Shown piece by piece: positions 49,110 to 61,700 of a stretch of DNA of 64,000 nucleotides. The stretch spans positions 32,706,193 to 32,770,192 of the forward strand of contig NC_092354.1 in assembly GCF_963676685.1 (NCBI RefSeq), in the 5' to 3' direction. The notes beneath the pieces are model-generated. The model did no database searches, was not told the origin of the DNA, and was given only the letters and a program-made list of their open reading frames with translations. The position numbers were made by a program, and so were the translations under genes. Source of the stretch: Mytilus edulis (taxonomy: Eukaryota; Mollusca; Bivalvia; Mytilida; Mytilidae). Numbering within the stretch: position 1 is the first letter of the stretch; the number at the start of each line of letters is the position of its first letter.

Positions 49110-49297
49110 TTTTGGGCAAATTCAAGTTTTGCCATTCCTGAATTATTCCACTTTTTTCCTGGTAAATCAGAAATGTACCCACATGTTGTATTTTGCTTTG
49201 GTACTTTTTCAAGAAATTGTGTCGCAAGGCTGAATTTTATCAAATAAGCTCATTTTTGGATATTTATCACATATCACATACTTGAATAATCTTTAAA

Positions 49298-49365
49298 ATT
49301 GAGAATGTAGATGGGCAATGTGTCAAAGAGATAACAACCCAACCAAAGAGCAGAAAACATGAGCA
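49298..49365 (+). repeat. mytilid repeat, gtgtcaaagagacaac family
   Basis: It contains attgagaatgtagatgggca, atgtgtcaaagagataacaa and cccaaccaaagagcag, the same family as 43219-43310. Confidence 0.7.
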
Positions 49366-49719
49366 GAACCAAAAGAATGCTTATATTGATTAACTTCACT
49401 TTTGCCTTGTTGAGATTGAGTGAAAGAATTTTTGTTTTGTTTATTCCTATCAATTTGGGGGTGGGGACCAGTATTCAACACTATCACCAGTAAAAAGCAG
49501 ACAACCATACAAAATAGGCCCCCGTCACTAAAAGGAGAAAAGAGATGCACAACATAAAAAAATATTACATAAGGCTAGCTACATTGTATCATTTGAAAAG
49601 TTTCATTTATTTTTTTTACATGTGGAATTGTTTTTTGTAAGTACATGTAGTTATTTATTCAAGGTAATAAATACAGTTCCATTTCAGTTTGCCTTGCTTG
49701 ATAACAGTTATAATATGAA

Positions 49720-49845
49720 AATTAGAAGTTGGGGTATGATCAATGCCAATGAGACAACTCTACACCAAATATCAAATGTCTAAAAAGGTTAACAAATAAA
49801 GAACTCTGACAGCCTTCAACAATAAGTAGAACAAAAGGCGGTTAG
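49720..49845 (+). repeat. partial mytilid repeat, gatgtggtatgattgcc family
   Basis: It contains agttggggtatgatcaatgc, caatgagacaactctacacc and cagccttcaacaataag, the first half of the family. Confidence 0.7.
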
Positions 49846-51592
49846 TGAGCTACATGTATAAAATACCATGTTACATGACACAAGACAGACTGAAAAGGAA
49901 TATTCTACATCTGTATGCAAAAGTGAAAATATGTTTAGAAATAAATGCATGTGTAGCAATGGATGCAAATTAATGGTCAATCCAGAAAAAAATCCTATTA
50001 TCTCCAACGTTTTGGCGTATCCGGTTTATGACAAAATTGTCAACAAACTTTTATATACTTCATTCAAATAATTTACATTAAAGAGGACAACAAAATTAAA
50101 AAAAGAACAGGGCGAACGGATATAAGGGCAAAGCATCCAGGTCGAACAAGTACTATTGTGAACAGACCAGGATTTCTTTTGAATTCCCACCACCTACTTA
50201 GAATAGAAATTGGTCATTCCTCCTATGCTTAGATATATTGATAGTCATTATGTCAATGCCCTAAGAAACTGCAAAATGAATTTTTAATAAGTTTTTAAAG
50301 TCATGATGAGTTTGAACCTCCACTGCAACCAGAGATTGAGAACCATGAGCCCTAAAAATGACACATGCCTTTGACAAAATTAAAAGAGCATGCCTCTGCC
50401 AACGCCCCCTCCCCCTTTTAAAAATAAGAAACCAAACAAAACACATAACGATAATTATATTAACGAAAGGAATATCAATAGCTTTTCTATGACCTAATCA
50501 GATTAGATGTTCATTAAAAACTCAGCGGCAGGTAACAATAATATTCACGGAATGAATCTTGTTTTTTATAAGTTACTTTGTAAACTTTTAGTTAAAGTAA
50601 GATCATGATTTCAACAAATCAGTCGGGGTCCCATGGTGTGTAGGCCTAACACTCTAGGGTACCAAGTATGGTATAACGTTGGTATGGATTCAACATATTG
50701 CATGATTTCCTTGGCATTAAGATTAACAAAATTGCTATAAAGAAGAAAAGAATCCAACTTTTAATGACATTTTACGTTGGCATTTTCGGCGCCGGAAATT
50801 GACAACGTTTATCTATATACTGACACAACTTCGGTTGAGATCGATTCCGGCAATTCTGCCTAAAAAATCACAAGCAGGTAAAATGTATTGATGTCTTCAC
50901 ATTTATTTGATATGTTTCAACTATTTTTAATGGATAATTTTTTTCGAGAGATGAATTACTATCGTGTACTTCTGAAACAAGGTAAAGGGAGGACCATAGT
51001 GGGGACATACAAAATAAAGATGACCGTTCTCCATTTCTACTCGATAAAAGTGCCTAATGTTTTCATAACAAATACATTTTGTACTAAAGATAAGCATATG
51101 AAAATTCTTGCCCTGGCTTGGAAACCTATGTTCTTTACGAATTTCGATGCCAAATAGCCGCGAGAATAGGTTGTAAATTTTTTTGCCAAAATCGAAGGAT
51201 AGGTATTTTTTTGTTCCCATTTTTTGATTTATCCATTTAATCCTACAGTGCAGAAAATCAAAATCCGAAATTCTATGTTCAGATGTAAACAAATAAGATT
51301 TCCTTATATTTCAATGATCAAAAATGAAAATAATATGTAAACTTAGATATTTTCCTCATGTAGATATGCTTAAAATCGACAGTATTTATCGTCCGCACTT
51401 TGCCGCAAACGAATTAAAAAAAATTCAAAAGCGCGCCATTTTTCAGTTGACATCGGCCGACGCAAAATAGTCCAATTTTCGGCGTAGGACTATTGACCGC
51501 CGCCGAATCACATTTTGGCCGAAAAGGCACATCCGGTTGTCCTACTGTATTATATATATATATCTCACGTAGATGTTTAATTTAATGTGACA
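49846..51592. other. non-coding stretch with a CpG-richer patch
   Basis: No gene is supported. Positions 51400-51540 are richer in CpG and carry a perfect inverted pair AATAGTCC (51466-51473) and GGACTATT (51487-51494). A second CpG-containing patch at 50785-50850 precedes a cag|gtaaaa string. Confidence 0.35.
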
Positions 51593-51720
51593 TGACGTCA
51601 TACAGATTAGGGGTTTGACATGACGTCATTCAGATTAGAGGTTTGAAAAGACGTCATTATACAGATTATGGGTTTGATAAAGCCTTTACAACAGTGACTG
51701 AAATCGATGACGTGACGTCA
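51593..51720. promoter_or_regulatory. cluster of CRE palindromes in a degenerate repeat
   Basis: TGACGTCA occurs perfectly at 51593-51600, 51621-51628 and 51713-51720, and as AGACGTCA at 51649-51656. Each is followed by a tacagatta...ggtttga segment, so the sites are embedded in a degenerate tandem repeat. TGACGTCA is the binding palindrome of CREB/ATF-type bZIP factors. Whether it is used here is unknown. Confidence 0.6.
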
Positions 51721-52544
51721 TACAGATTAAAGGTGTGATAAAGCTTTTGCAACCGTGCTGATATCGATATCATCACGGGTAGCTGATACAGCATGATTGC
51801 CGTTAACCGTATTACACATGCAATTTATCTGTATTAACTTCTAAGTATATAATAAAGTACAAGATATCACTTAGCACTGAAACATGATCATTTCTTTAAA
51901 TAATTCAAATATTTATTTTTTTTATCAATTTTCACAAACCTTGCAATATTGTATCTAAATGGTTTTGAAATTAATTTAAACATTATTATGTGTTTGTTTT
52001 AGAAGCATTGCATGTATGAATACTACTTTTCTACCTTTATAGCAAATGAAACATAAAAAAAACTGCTCTTTTTTAATTAAATACTTATTGGAATCACACT
52101 AGTTCAGTTTTCTTAGATCGTGCTACATCATTAGAATAGCAAAATGTTAACAACATAAATCATTGGTCCCTGTTTAATAACTGATACTTTAAAACGCAGA
52201 AACAACTTTTAAAACATTTGTAAGAGTTGTCAGCCAAATCCCAGGTCTACCTCATTAATCAAATTGTATTCTTATTTAAATAATGTATATCTCATTCCCT
52301 GTTTTTTTTTTGTTTTTTTTTTTGGCTCTCCCACTTCAAAATCAATTAATTTAATTATCCTCAAGATCATACATGTCCCACCTTTAAACCACTTAATGTA
52401 CCAATTTCTCAAAACAAGATGCTGCATTATACGCACTTCCACTAAATATGTACCTTGGACATGTTTAGGTACGAGATTGGGGAAGAAGGCGTGGTTAAAC
52501 TTTACATTTTGTTCAGGAGACTAGATAAGGAATAATTGCAATAC
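51721..52544. other. non-coding stretch
   Basis: AT-rich sequence with T-runs at 52302-52322. I searched it for the next exon of the - strand Roc gene (G5 motif and COR domain) and found none. Confidence 0.35.
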
Positions 52545-52714
52545 CTTTTGTCCAAATCCATGTGCAACTTTGTCTTTAAACGTTCCTACAATAACTATCG
52601 GCGGATCAAGTTTATCATCAATGGTTTCAGTTTCAGAAAAGCTATCTGTCATATTCTGCTGTTCTTCCATTTTGCAGTAGCAATGTATTGAGTCCATCCA
52701 CAATCGAAACATAT
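52545..52714 (-). CDS. Roc gene exon F (G4 region)
   Basis: Acceptor ttgcag, donor aag|gtattg. It encodes MFRLWMDSIHCYCKMEEQQ, then a linker and PPIVIVGTFKDKVAHGFGQK. VIVGTFKD is the G4-like strand and motif of the Roc domain. It joins exon E through a split codon (g|at) in frame. Confidence 0.8.
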
Positions 52715-55700
52715 CTGCAATGTATGTATTAAAAATTTGTTTATTTTCAAGAACATTTCATTTTCTATTCGCAGAAAAAATTTGTTACAGAGTTAAATGT
52801 CAGTCACAATGTGTGTGCGGGTTTTTTTTATTGAACGCGTTCCCTTAATTTTTTTGCAAAATTGGAGCTGAAATTACATCATTGGCAAATATACAAAAAG
52901 ACCCCCCCCCCCCCCAAAAAAAAAAAAACAAACAAAAAAAACCAACAAAAAACAAAAACAAAAACAAAAACAACAAATGAATAAAATAAACTCAATGTAC
53001 ATGACTGATATTTACCCCTGAAACTGCAGCGTACATGTAGGTATTTTTTTTCTGTATCGCAAGTTTCTTTTGGAATTTGGTTATTAGTGGTAATAAATAT
53101 CTCTCGTTTGATTTCAGATGATCACATCAAGAACAAATTGATCAAGTATAAAAACAACTAGAATGTTACGAATGTCAGGAAACACTTCAGTTGGTTGAAT
53201 AAGCTAATACTCTGTGATTGCAAAAGAGAAAGCTTTCAAGACAAATCAGATATAAAACATCGTTACATTAGTAGGCAAACATCTACATATTAATGTAAGT
53301 CGCAACAGAATAAAGACAATAAACACTGGAAACAATTCAACATAGTACATTTCCCTAAAGGACATTTATGAAAGAAGTCATGTATTGAAAGGCAAAATAA
53401 ATTTAGTTTTATCAATATAACCCTTATTGTTTCTGTAATGTACATGTTATATATTACCCGAGTCCGAGAAAGATTTTAATTTCAGAAAATAATATAAACC
53501 ATTTATATCAATTATGTAAATTAACCTTAAGATTTTGACAAAAAAATCCGACAATAAAACGAAATTTTTAAGTTGTTGCCTAAAGGCACTTTTGATGTCA
53601 AAAACACAAATGTGGTATCGACAATAAATGGCGATATTAATTTCAAAAGAGGTAGTTCAAAACGATCAAGCTGTATCTAATAAAATGGATCATATACAAA
53701 TTAAATAACATTTTTTTACAATTCATTAAATCCACATACACAAAACAATAAAACGAATGATGTTGACATTTCCTCGTAGGGGATGGTATATTTTTAGATG
53801 GTTTTGAAATGTTTGTGTTACATTAGGTAAATTCGAAGCCTTTGGAATAAGGATATTTTTAAAATGTTATCTGCAAGTAATAAAGATATTTTTTTTTATA
53901 CAAGAATATAACTTTAGCTTCTTGTGCAAAACAAGTTTTACAGTAGAGTTTTGCACAAAATGTTTACATAATGTTGGATAGAAAGGAGACAATATGCGAT
54001 TAAAACAATTATTTACTTGAACATGTTAATGATCCATTAAAACGTTTAATCCTGCTGCAAATGTTTGCACCTGTCCTAAGTCAGGAATCTGATGTACAGT
54101 AGTTGTCGTTTGTTTATGTAATATATACGTGTTTCTCGTTTCCCGTTTTGTTTTTATAGATTAGACCGTTGGTTTTCCCGTTTGAATGGATTTACACTAG
54201 TAATTTTGGGGCCCTTTATAGCTTGTTGTTCGGTGTGAGCTAAGGCTCCGTGTTGAAGGCCGTACTTTAACCTATAATGGTTTACTTTTTATATTGTTAT
54301 TTGTATGGAGAGTTGTCTCATTGGCACTCACACCACATCTTCCTATATCTATATAAAGTTTAGAATAACATATAACATCAGCACATTAAATTGTCTACTT
54401 GTTTAGTATGCATTAGTGTTTAAAAGGCATATGTTTTAATTGATAGAAGGCTGTTAAAAAGGTATTGGTGCTAAATTCATGTATCCCTCTGAAGCTATTT
54501 ATTCAAATGTTTAAAGTTGAGTCAGACTAAACAATAATATAACTGAATGGTTTAGTGATAATACTTATTTGAAGCAAGGATGAGCGTTATTAAACGTACG
54601 ATATTGTTTTTTATTTGTTTTGATATTGTTGGTGAAAACAATATCTAGTATATTATGTTATGCTGATAATATAGTTTATTTGCAAAAAATACATGCCCCC
54701 CCCCCCTTAAAAAGAATAATTAGATGTTTCGAATTAAATATATGATGGCAAATACGACATGTTTTAGAATCCCTCCGTAGACCAGAGGAGTATGAAAGGG
54801 GATTAGAGAAGACATTTATCAAAATATTTGACGACAAGTTAAACAATGATTAATCTCTCCGCTAAACCTGTGTCAACACTGACGTTACGTCAGAGAGATC
54901 TATTTTATTCATTTCGTTATCGACGTTGTTCATGAGAACGCAAAAGTGCCAAGATGGATGAACAGATTACAAAGAGTAAATGTTGATTTACACAAGACAA
55001 GCAGCAAAGTATTTCTATAAGACCGCAATGGTGCCAATATCGATAAGAATACATAAACAAAAAGAGTACTAATGTCACAGATGAAATGCAGTCGAGGAGT
55101 TTTAGGAATCAGACCACAATTAATTCCCTTTTGAGTTGCATAATGATATGTTTTACAAGTATTATATGGAGTATATCTTTCTCTGTATCATACCTTATTT
55201 CTCCTTTGAAAGGAAAACTATTTATCTTACCCCCTATACATTTCCAGGAATATGATTGGTTAAAAGTGTACGCGTAGAGACCGTGTATATTCCATATTAG
55301 GTTAGTAGGGAGGCGAAGCTTATTTCAATACACGGTTAGTAGTATTGCAAATGAGACAACTCTATTCTAAATTCAACTAATAAAGATAGTCGGTAAGATA
55401 AGTGTGTTACATAGTGTGCTAGTGACCTAATACGATATATACGGGGTCAGTAAATTCCATATGGGGTTCGAGCGAAAAACACTTTAATATAAAAATAAGA
55501 AGATGTGGTATGCTTGCAAATGAGACAACTCTAGTCTAAATTCAACAAATAAATATAGTCGGTAAGATATGGAATTTTCTTACCCCGTATATATCGTATT
55601 AGGTCACAAACACACTATGTAACTAATAGTATTACTAAATGACAATACAAAAAACGTATATAGTAAAAATATGAGCAAAAGTGATTGTTAGAAATGAAAG

Positions 55701-58700
55701 TATTGATTTGAACAAAGAGTAAAAATTATCTGTCTGTGTATATTCCATTCAATTCATAGTCTTATGTAATTATAGGGCCCTTGAGAAAGAATGCGATGAA
55801 CATTAATTAACTTTCTACGTAGAAAGCAGTGTCTAAATAATAAGATCTGAAAACTAATAAGATCAATTAACTAAGGATTGCTACATTTGAAATGATCATT
55901 GATTTGTTCGTCCTTTTTGCCTTGCTTGGATAATTTTCTAATTTTATTTGTTTGAAGAACAAATGTGTCGTTTCGAATAGATTTCAGAACATAAAACGAT
56001 ACCTTGTGCCCCCTCTGTATCTGCTTCATTCAGTTGTGTCACAACAAGATAAATGGCGTCTTGAGACAGAAAAGTTTGATGCGTATGGTAGAATTCTTCA
56101 TCTCCTGCAAAATCCCACAGAAAAACTGAGGCATATTCCTCATTATCTTCAAAATCAATTTCAGACTGTAACATGGTCCTAATGTCTTTATGTGCTAATT
56201 CAGTAGGTAACTCAGTTCGCCTTTCCACAACCATGTTGACAGCACTTTTAGTCAGTTTTTTCTGCTCAACACCATTTGCTTTCAGTTTTACCACTTGGGA
56301 TGGCAAGAGGTCCAGGTTGGCGGGAACTTCATTGTCATCCCTACTTTTTAATAGTTCCCCTTTTGTTGTTTCTGCTGTTGAAGAAGAATAATGTGCTTGA
56401 ATATTCGATCGGTTATAGATTTCCTCTACAATGTTCATGCCTTCACTAGCTCTGAATGCAGTTTCTTTCTTTGTTTCTGTTTCATGTTTTTTTAGGGATT
56501 GTTTATAAGGTTTTAATAGTCTAGCGTTTATTTCCAGAACCTCCTTCTTTCCTATAATTATACATAATTTCATTCAGAATATTTTTCTGCAAAAAATAAT
56601 TAATGTAAAGCAAACAACATATATAATTTAGACCTGTTCGACAAGAGACTAGTTTGTTATGATATATTTGAAAAAAAGAGATATGCAGAATTACGCAATT
56701 TGCTGAACTTCGGAACAGATGACCATAGGGAAGTTCAACATGTTGTACACCCAATTCCATACTCTTTCGTTAATTTCCCCACCGAATGTGATTCATGAAC
56801 CGAAATTTTACTCGCAATTTAACAAATATGAACTATTCTTTGTCTGTGTCTTTTCCCTCTTTTCTCTTTTTTTTTAAATAAACAAGTTGTGTATTGATGT
56901 TGGAATTTCAAAGTTTTTTTTAATACTTGCGTTAAATTGGTATGTTTAAAGTATTTTGTGTTATTCTTATAGTTATTTAGTGTTATTGATGAATTACAAA
57001 ATTATATCATACTGTTTATTTTTGTCCATATCCCATCATTTAAATCGGCTTTACATCGCATTTGATGAATTTCTATTCCATTTGTTTTAGTTGCTATTCC
57101 GGACTCCTGAAACAATCGTTTGATAAGTGATGTTTTTCCAGCGCCTTTCCGTCCAACAACAACCAAACGAATGTCTCTTTTTTTCTCAGATCCCGATTCT
57201 AGCAATTTAAGGTATAAAGGAACTGATTCTTTGTCTTTCATTTGTTCAATTTCGGTTGGAACTTGAAAAACAAATTAACGAACAGATAATTATTAACTAA
57301 ATCGATGCATAATAAAAACAGTAAAACATAATTGAATTACATCGTTATCTTATAAATATTAATTAATGCAGTCAACAATTTAAAAAATGTCAACAAATTC
57401 TGTATCGAAAGATTGCATTTCATACAAACATTGTATTAGCTTTGAATCAACCCGGAAACAATCGAACAGGTGATCGGCATTACGCGATAGGATAATTGTA
57501 ATAATTTTGTTTGATTTTTTTTTTATTTAGAAATGAGTCAGAGCTCGTGTACGTAATCGTTTTGAAAACAAAAATTAAGCTATTTTATATTTTTTTTTTA
57601 TTGATGATCTAAATTATTTCAATTCGCTGAACTAATACACATAATTGTTTAGAAGCCGTCCTTCGGTTGCGGGATTTTCTCGCTGCGTTGAAGATTCATC
57701 GGCGACTTTGGGTTGTTTTCTGCTCTGACACATTCCCCGTTTCCACTCTTAATTGTATGTTTTATTTTTTTGCTGGACACAAACATGTATTGTCAAGTTT
57801 AATTCTTTTTTCTGTATAATCTTCAATGAATTTGACGATAACTGTATATTAAAGAGTTAATTAAAAAAAAAGTTTACAATGCTATTTTCGCGGACATTAT
57901 AATATATATTTTTTCATTTGGAAAACTAAAATGGAAGACATAAAAAAAAACTCATCCTTTATCATGGATCAAATATCTCGGTTTAGAAACCGTTATTTTG
58001 GATTACTAGTCCGTTATCGTGAACTACTGATCCGTTATTTCGGTTTTATAGCTCTTTATTGCGGATTACCAATGCGTTTTCTCTGTTTATTAATCTGTTT
58101 TCTCAGAATAGTACTAAGTTCTAGCGTCATACCAATTCATAAAAAAATTCTAAAGGTCTATAGAAATAATATTTGAAATTGCATTCCTCTTAAAGTTTGC
58201 CCGTCATAACTATTTAGCTTGATCTAAGTAGAACTACTAAACCATGGTTCTTGCATTGCACTATGGATAAAAAAATAAATCCATGCAGTAAAGCTAATGG
58301 TAAAGAAACACCCAAGTTCGGCCCCGACCTAAAGAACATACAAGACAGTACATGTAGTACATATTTGAACAAATTAGTTCTTACGAATAGCTGGAGATTT
58401 TGTCAATAAGTAAAATATTTGGGTATTTGTTGGTATAAAAGTAAAGCTTAAGGACTTATAATAACTGTAGATTCCTTGTTAAAAGTTTCTTTCAGACAAT
58501 AATAAATTATATGACATTAAGAGAGGAAGGCATATTTGCCCCATTGCTCATTTGGTTTCCTTGTTTTTTTTTACTACCCAACTTTCGGGAACCAGAGCGC
58601 TCTTATATACAATTAAAAAGTATGTTGATTTTTTTTTCAGCACGTGTGGTGATAAGATATAGGTTTGACAAAAAATAATTATCACTTTATTTGAATTTAC

Positions 58701-61700
58701 GTCAACATACTATGAATGCTCGAAGTTGCAGAATTATAATGCAAAGAGACTATGCATCAGGGTTTTTTTTTCTTTAATGCTACTAGACTGCTTAAAAGTT
58801 TGTAGGAGTATCATTATAGAACAAAATGCATGGGTCAAATTCAATTGCTCATTAGATTAGTGTATAATCTAACACAATGTGTTTAGTGTTATTTGGTCTT
58901 TCCTACGACAAACACGAGAACAAAGAATGGTTGCCGTGGGAGACTATAACCGCGACATATGGAACAAAATTGATAATGTGTAGGACCTAGAGCATCCATT
59001 CTTTTTGTGAAATACAACTAGTAATGACCGACAAATGTAAGTTGTCTTCGACTCTTTTTTCACAGTTTAGTTACTTTGTATCTTTGTATTTACGTGGTAA
59101 AAAATATTAATTAATCAAATATTTATAAATGCTGATAAGACCTTTTAATGCCAGTGATAAATGATTTCGTAATTTTCAAACTAGTACATATGCCTCCAAT
59201 AACATGCATAAAAAAACAAAAGTAGCCCAGTGTGACGGTAGCGTCGGTCATCGTAAACAATTCTTCAAGTGGTCATGAATGTTTTATAAAATGAATAGAA
59301 AATGAATATTTAAAAGTACACTATATAAGTGGTATAAGTTTAACTGATGTAAATTTAATGCAACAGTCATCACGGAAAAGATCATTGAAAAAGTCAACTT
59401 TTGTAAAACTGACAACTGAAAATGTAAGATTTTGGTTTTTCGATATTTTTTAGCGTTTGCTATATAGTTAATATACTTTTTAGTATGGAGAAAATAATTA
59501 AGTCCCTGCAGAGATAACATAACTTGGATACCATACATACCAGTTAAATTTAGTTCTACTTTTGCCTGAAATGAAACATAGTAAACAATTGCTAAAAAAA
59601 TGATTCAGATTGTTATTGTTTTCTCTTTTTTCCGTTCATTTAATTAAAATATATCGAATTCGTAGGGCCCAAATCAAACAATGAATATACATGAAACATA
59701 TACTTACATAATATATTATCTTACCTCCTATACATTTCTATGAATATGATTGGTAAAAAGCAACCACGTGGAGACCGTGTATATTCCATATTAGGTTAGT
59801 AGGGAGGCGAGGCTTATTTCAATACACGGTTAGTAGTGGTGTTACGTCCCTTTATAAAAACAACACGGTGTTGAGGAAAAATCTTTAAAGGCTTCAACAA
59901 ACAATGCAATCATGATGATGAACGATTGAAATAAATTAATAAAACATATTCAAAGCTAACAAGTTGTTATTGTTAGCATTTGTTTGTGTATAGACCAATG
60001 ACAGTAGGTTCTTAATACTAACGGTATCGAAGAGTTAATAACTTTTATAGGCCACGAGTCTAAATACCACATGTTAAGATAGTCGGTAAGATAAATTCAT
60101 TACATAGTGTGCTAGTGACCTAATACGATATATATGGGGTCTCACCCCATATGGAATTTACCGACCCATATATATCGTATTAGGTCACTAGCACACTATG
60201 AACTAATAATATTTATAGGAACGCACACTTAATGTTTTAATTATTAAAAACTGAACCCTACCTTCACCAAACTAGTTTTTTAAATCTAAAAGGTTACAAA
60301 TTAATTGTTAAAGTTTTGCTTTCCACGATGAAAACGTACGTTGATACTTGTGTTTTTTTTTATCATAAATATAACTTTTATTATCTTCTTAGTATTTTTT
60401 TTTACTGTTTTGAGAGAATCCTTTTTGGTTTAGTTTAGTACTAGCAGAATTGGTACTCATGAGGTTATATACGAATATTTAACTACCATCAGACAAGGAT
60501 TTATCGCTGCTTAAATACATTATTATGTTTTCCGTTGATTCAAAACATTACATTAAATAACTTTGTCAGACATCTAAGGTGTTCCTGGAATGAAGTATAT
60601 TATTTTACACCGATATATCATTACCAAATCCCCAAAAATATTATAATTTTCAATGATTCTGAATTGTACGTGTCCGTGACATTCTATCATTATACTATGA
60701 ATGTCATTTTTAAATAGTATCATACCAACAAGTAAAAGTCACCACAGGTAGACGTTATCTGCATTGATAGCCCTTGACATATGAGCAATTATATCATACT
60801 TAATTTGTTTCTATAAATATGTTTTCATCAATGTCATACCTTAAGGTACTTTACTATCTGTGTGCGTTCATCAGATTTGTCTTGATTACCATCTGGTATA
60901 ACCTGTAATAAAGTATATATTTGAATACCAAATTTTACATTTGATAAACAATATTTTAAAATTATATTCTAGTTAGTCATTCTGTAAAATTGTATTGCAA
61001 AGTTGAGGAAGATGTTTGCTTTGAGTAATATTTAAAGCCAATTGACAATGGCATACTTTAACTTTGATATAGTCTCCATAGTTTTAATAAAAGAAAAGAT
61101 GAAAACACCAAAGGGATAGTCAAACTCATAACACTAACTGACATAGCAAAAAGGACAAAAAAAACCAACAGAGGACAAACAACAGTCTACAAAACACAAA
61201 AAACAAAACTCAGGACAAAGCAACACGTATCATATTTAAAGCTGGAAGTGGCCGCAGTTGCTTCGGAAGGGTAGGCTGCTGCTCATGTAACAACCGTTAT
61301 CTTAGATATAAGAAACGAGTTGAAAATAACGTTTTTTAAACGTGAAAAAGTGTTTGACATAAAAGAGAGACGAAAGATACCAAGGAGATAAGTAAAGCCA
61401 TAGGTCTAAAAATATCTGCTAATGATATGTAAAAAATAAAATAGAAAACGATTTAAAGACACATTACAGTTTTCAAAATACAACATAGAAAACTAAAAAC
61501 TGAGCATCACGAACCCATCAAAAACCGGATATGATATCATGTGCTCCAAAACGGTACGCAGATCCTGCTCCAGGTGTAGCACCTAGCATTTTTTTTTTAT
61601 CAAAATTGAAGATAAATTGTCAAAAAAATTATTTTCGGCAGATTTAAATCATCTACATTGTACAATTGAACATTCTAGTGCAAGATCAATATCAAATCAT

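Noticed and set aside
50888..51292. Overlapping ORFs on both strands
   Set aside because: No recognisable domain, no splice context and mutual overlap; likely chance.
55086..55277. 63-codon ORF
   Set aside because: Its end lies in the foldback MITE shared with 59719; no domain.
55952..56391. + strand ORFs at 55952-56182 and 56173-56391
   Set aside because: Antisense shadows of Roc exon E.
57931..58176. 81-codon ORF as a real protein
   Set aside because: Most of it is a 21-bp minisatellite; kept only as a repeat.
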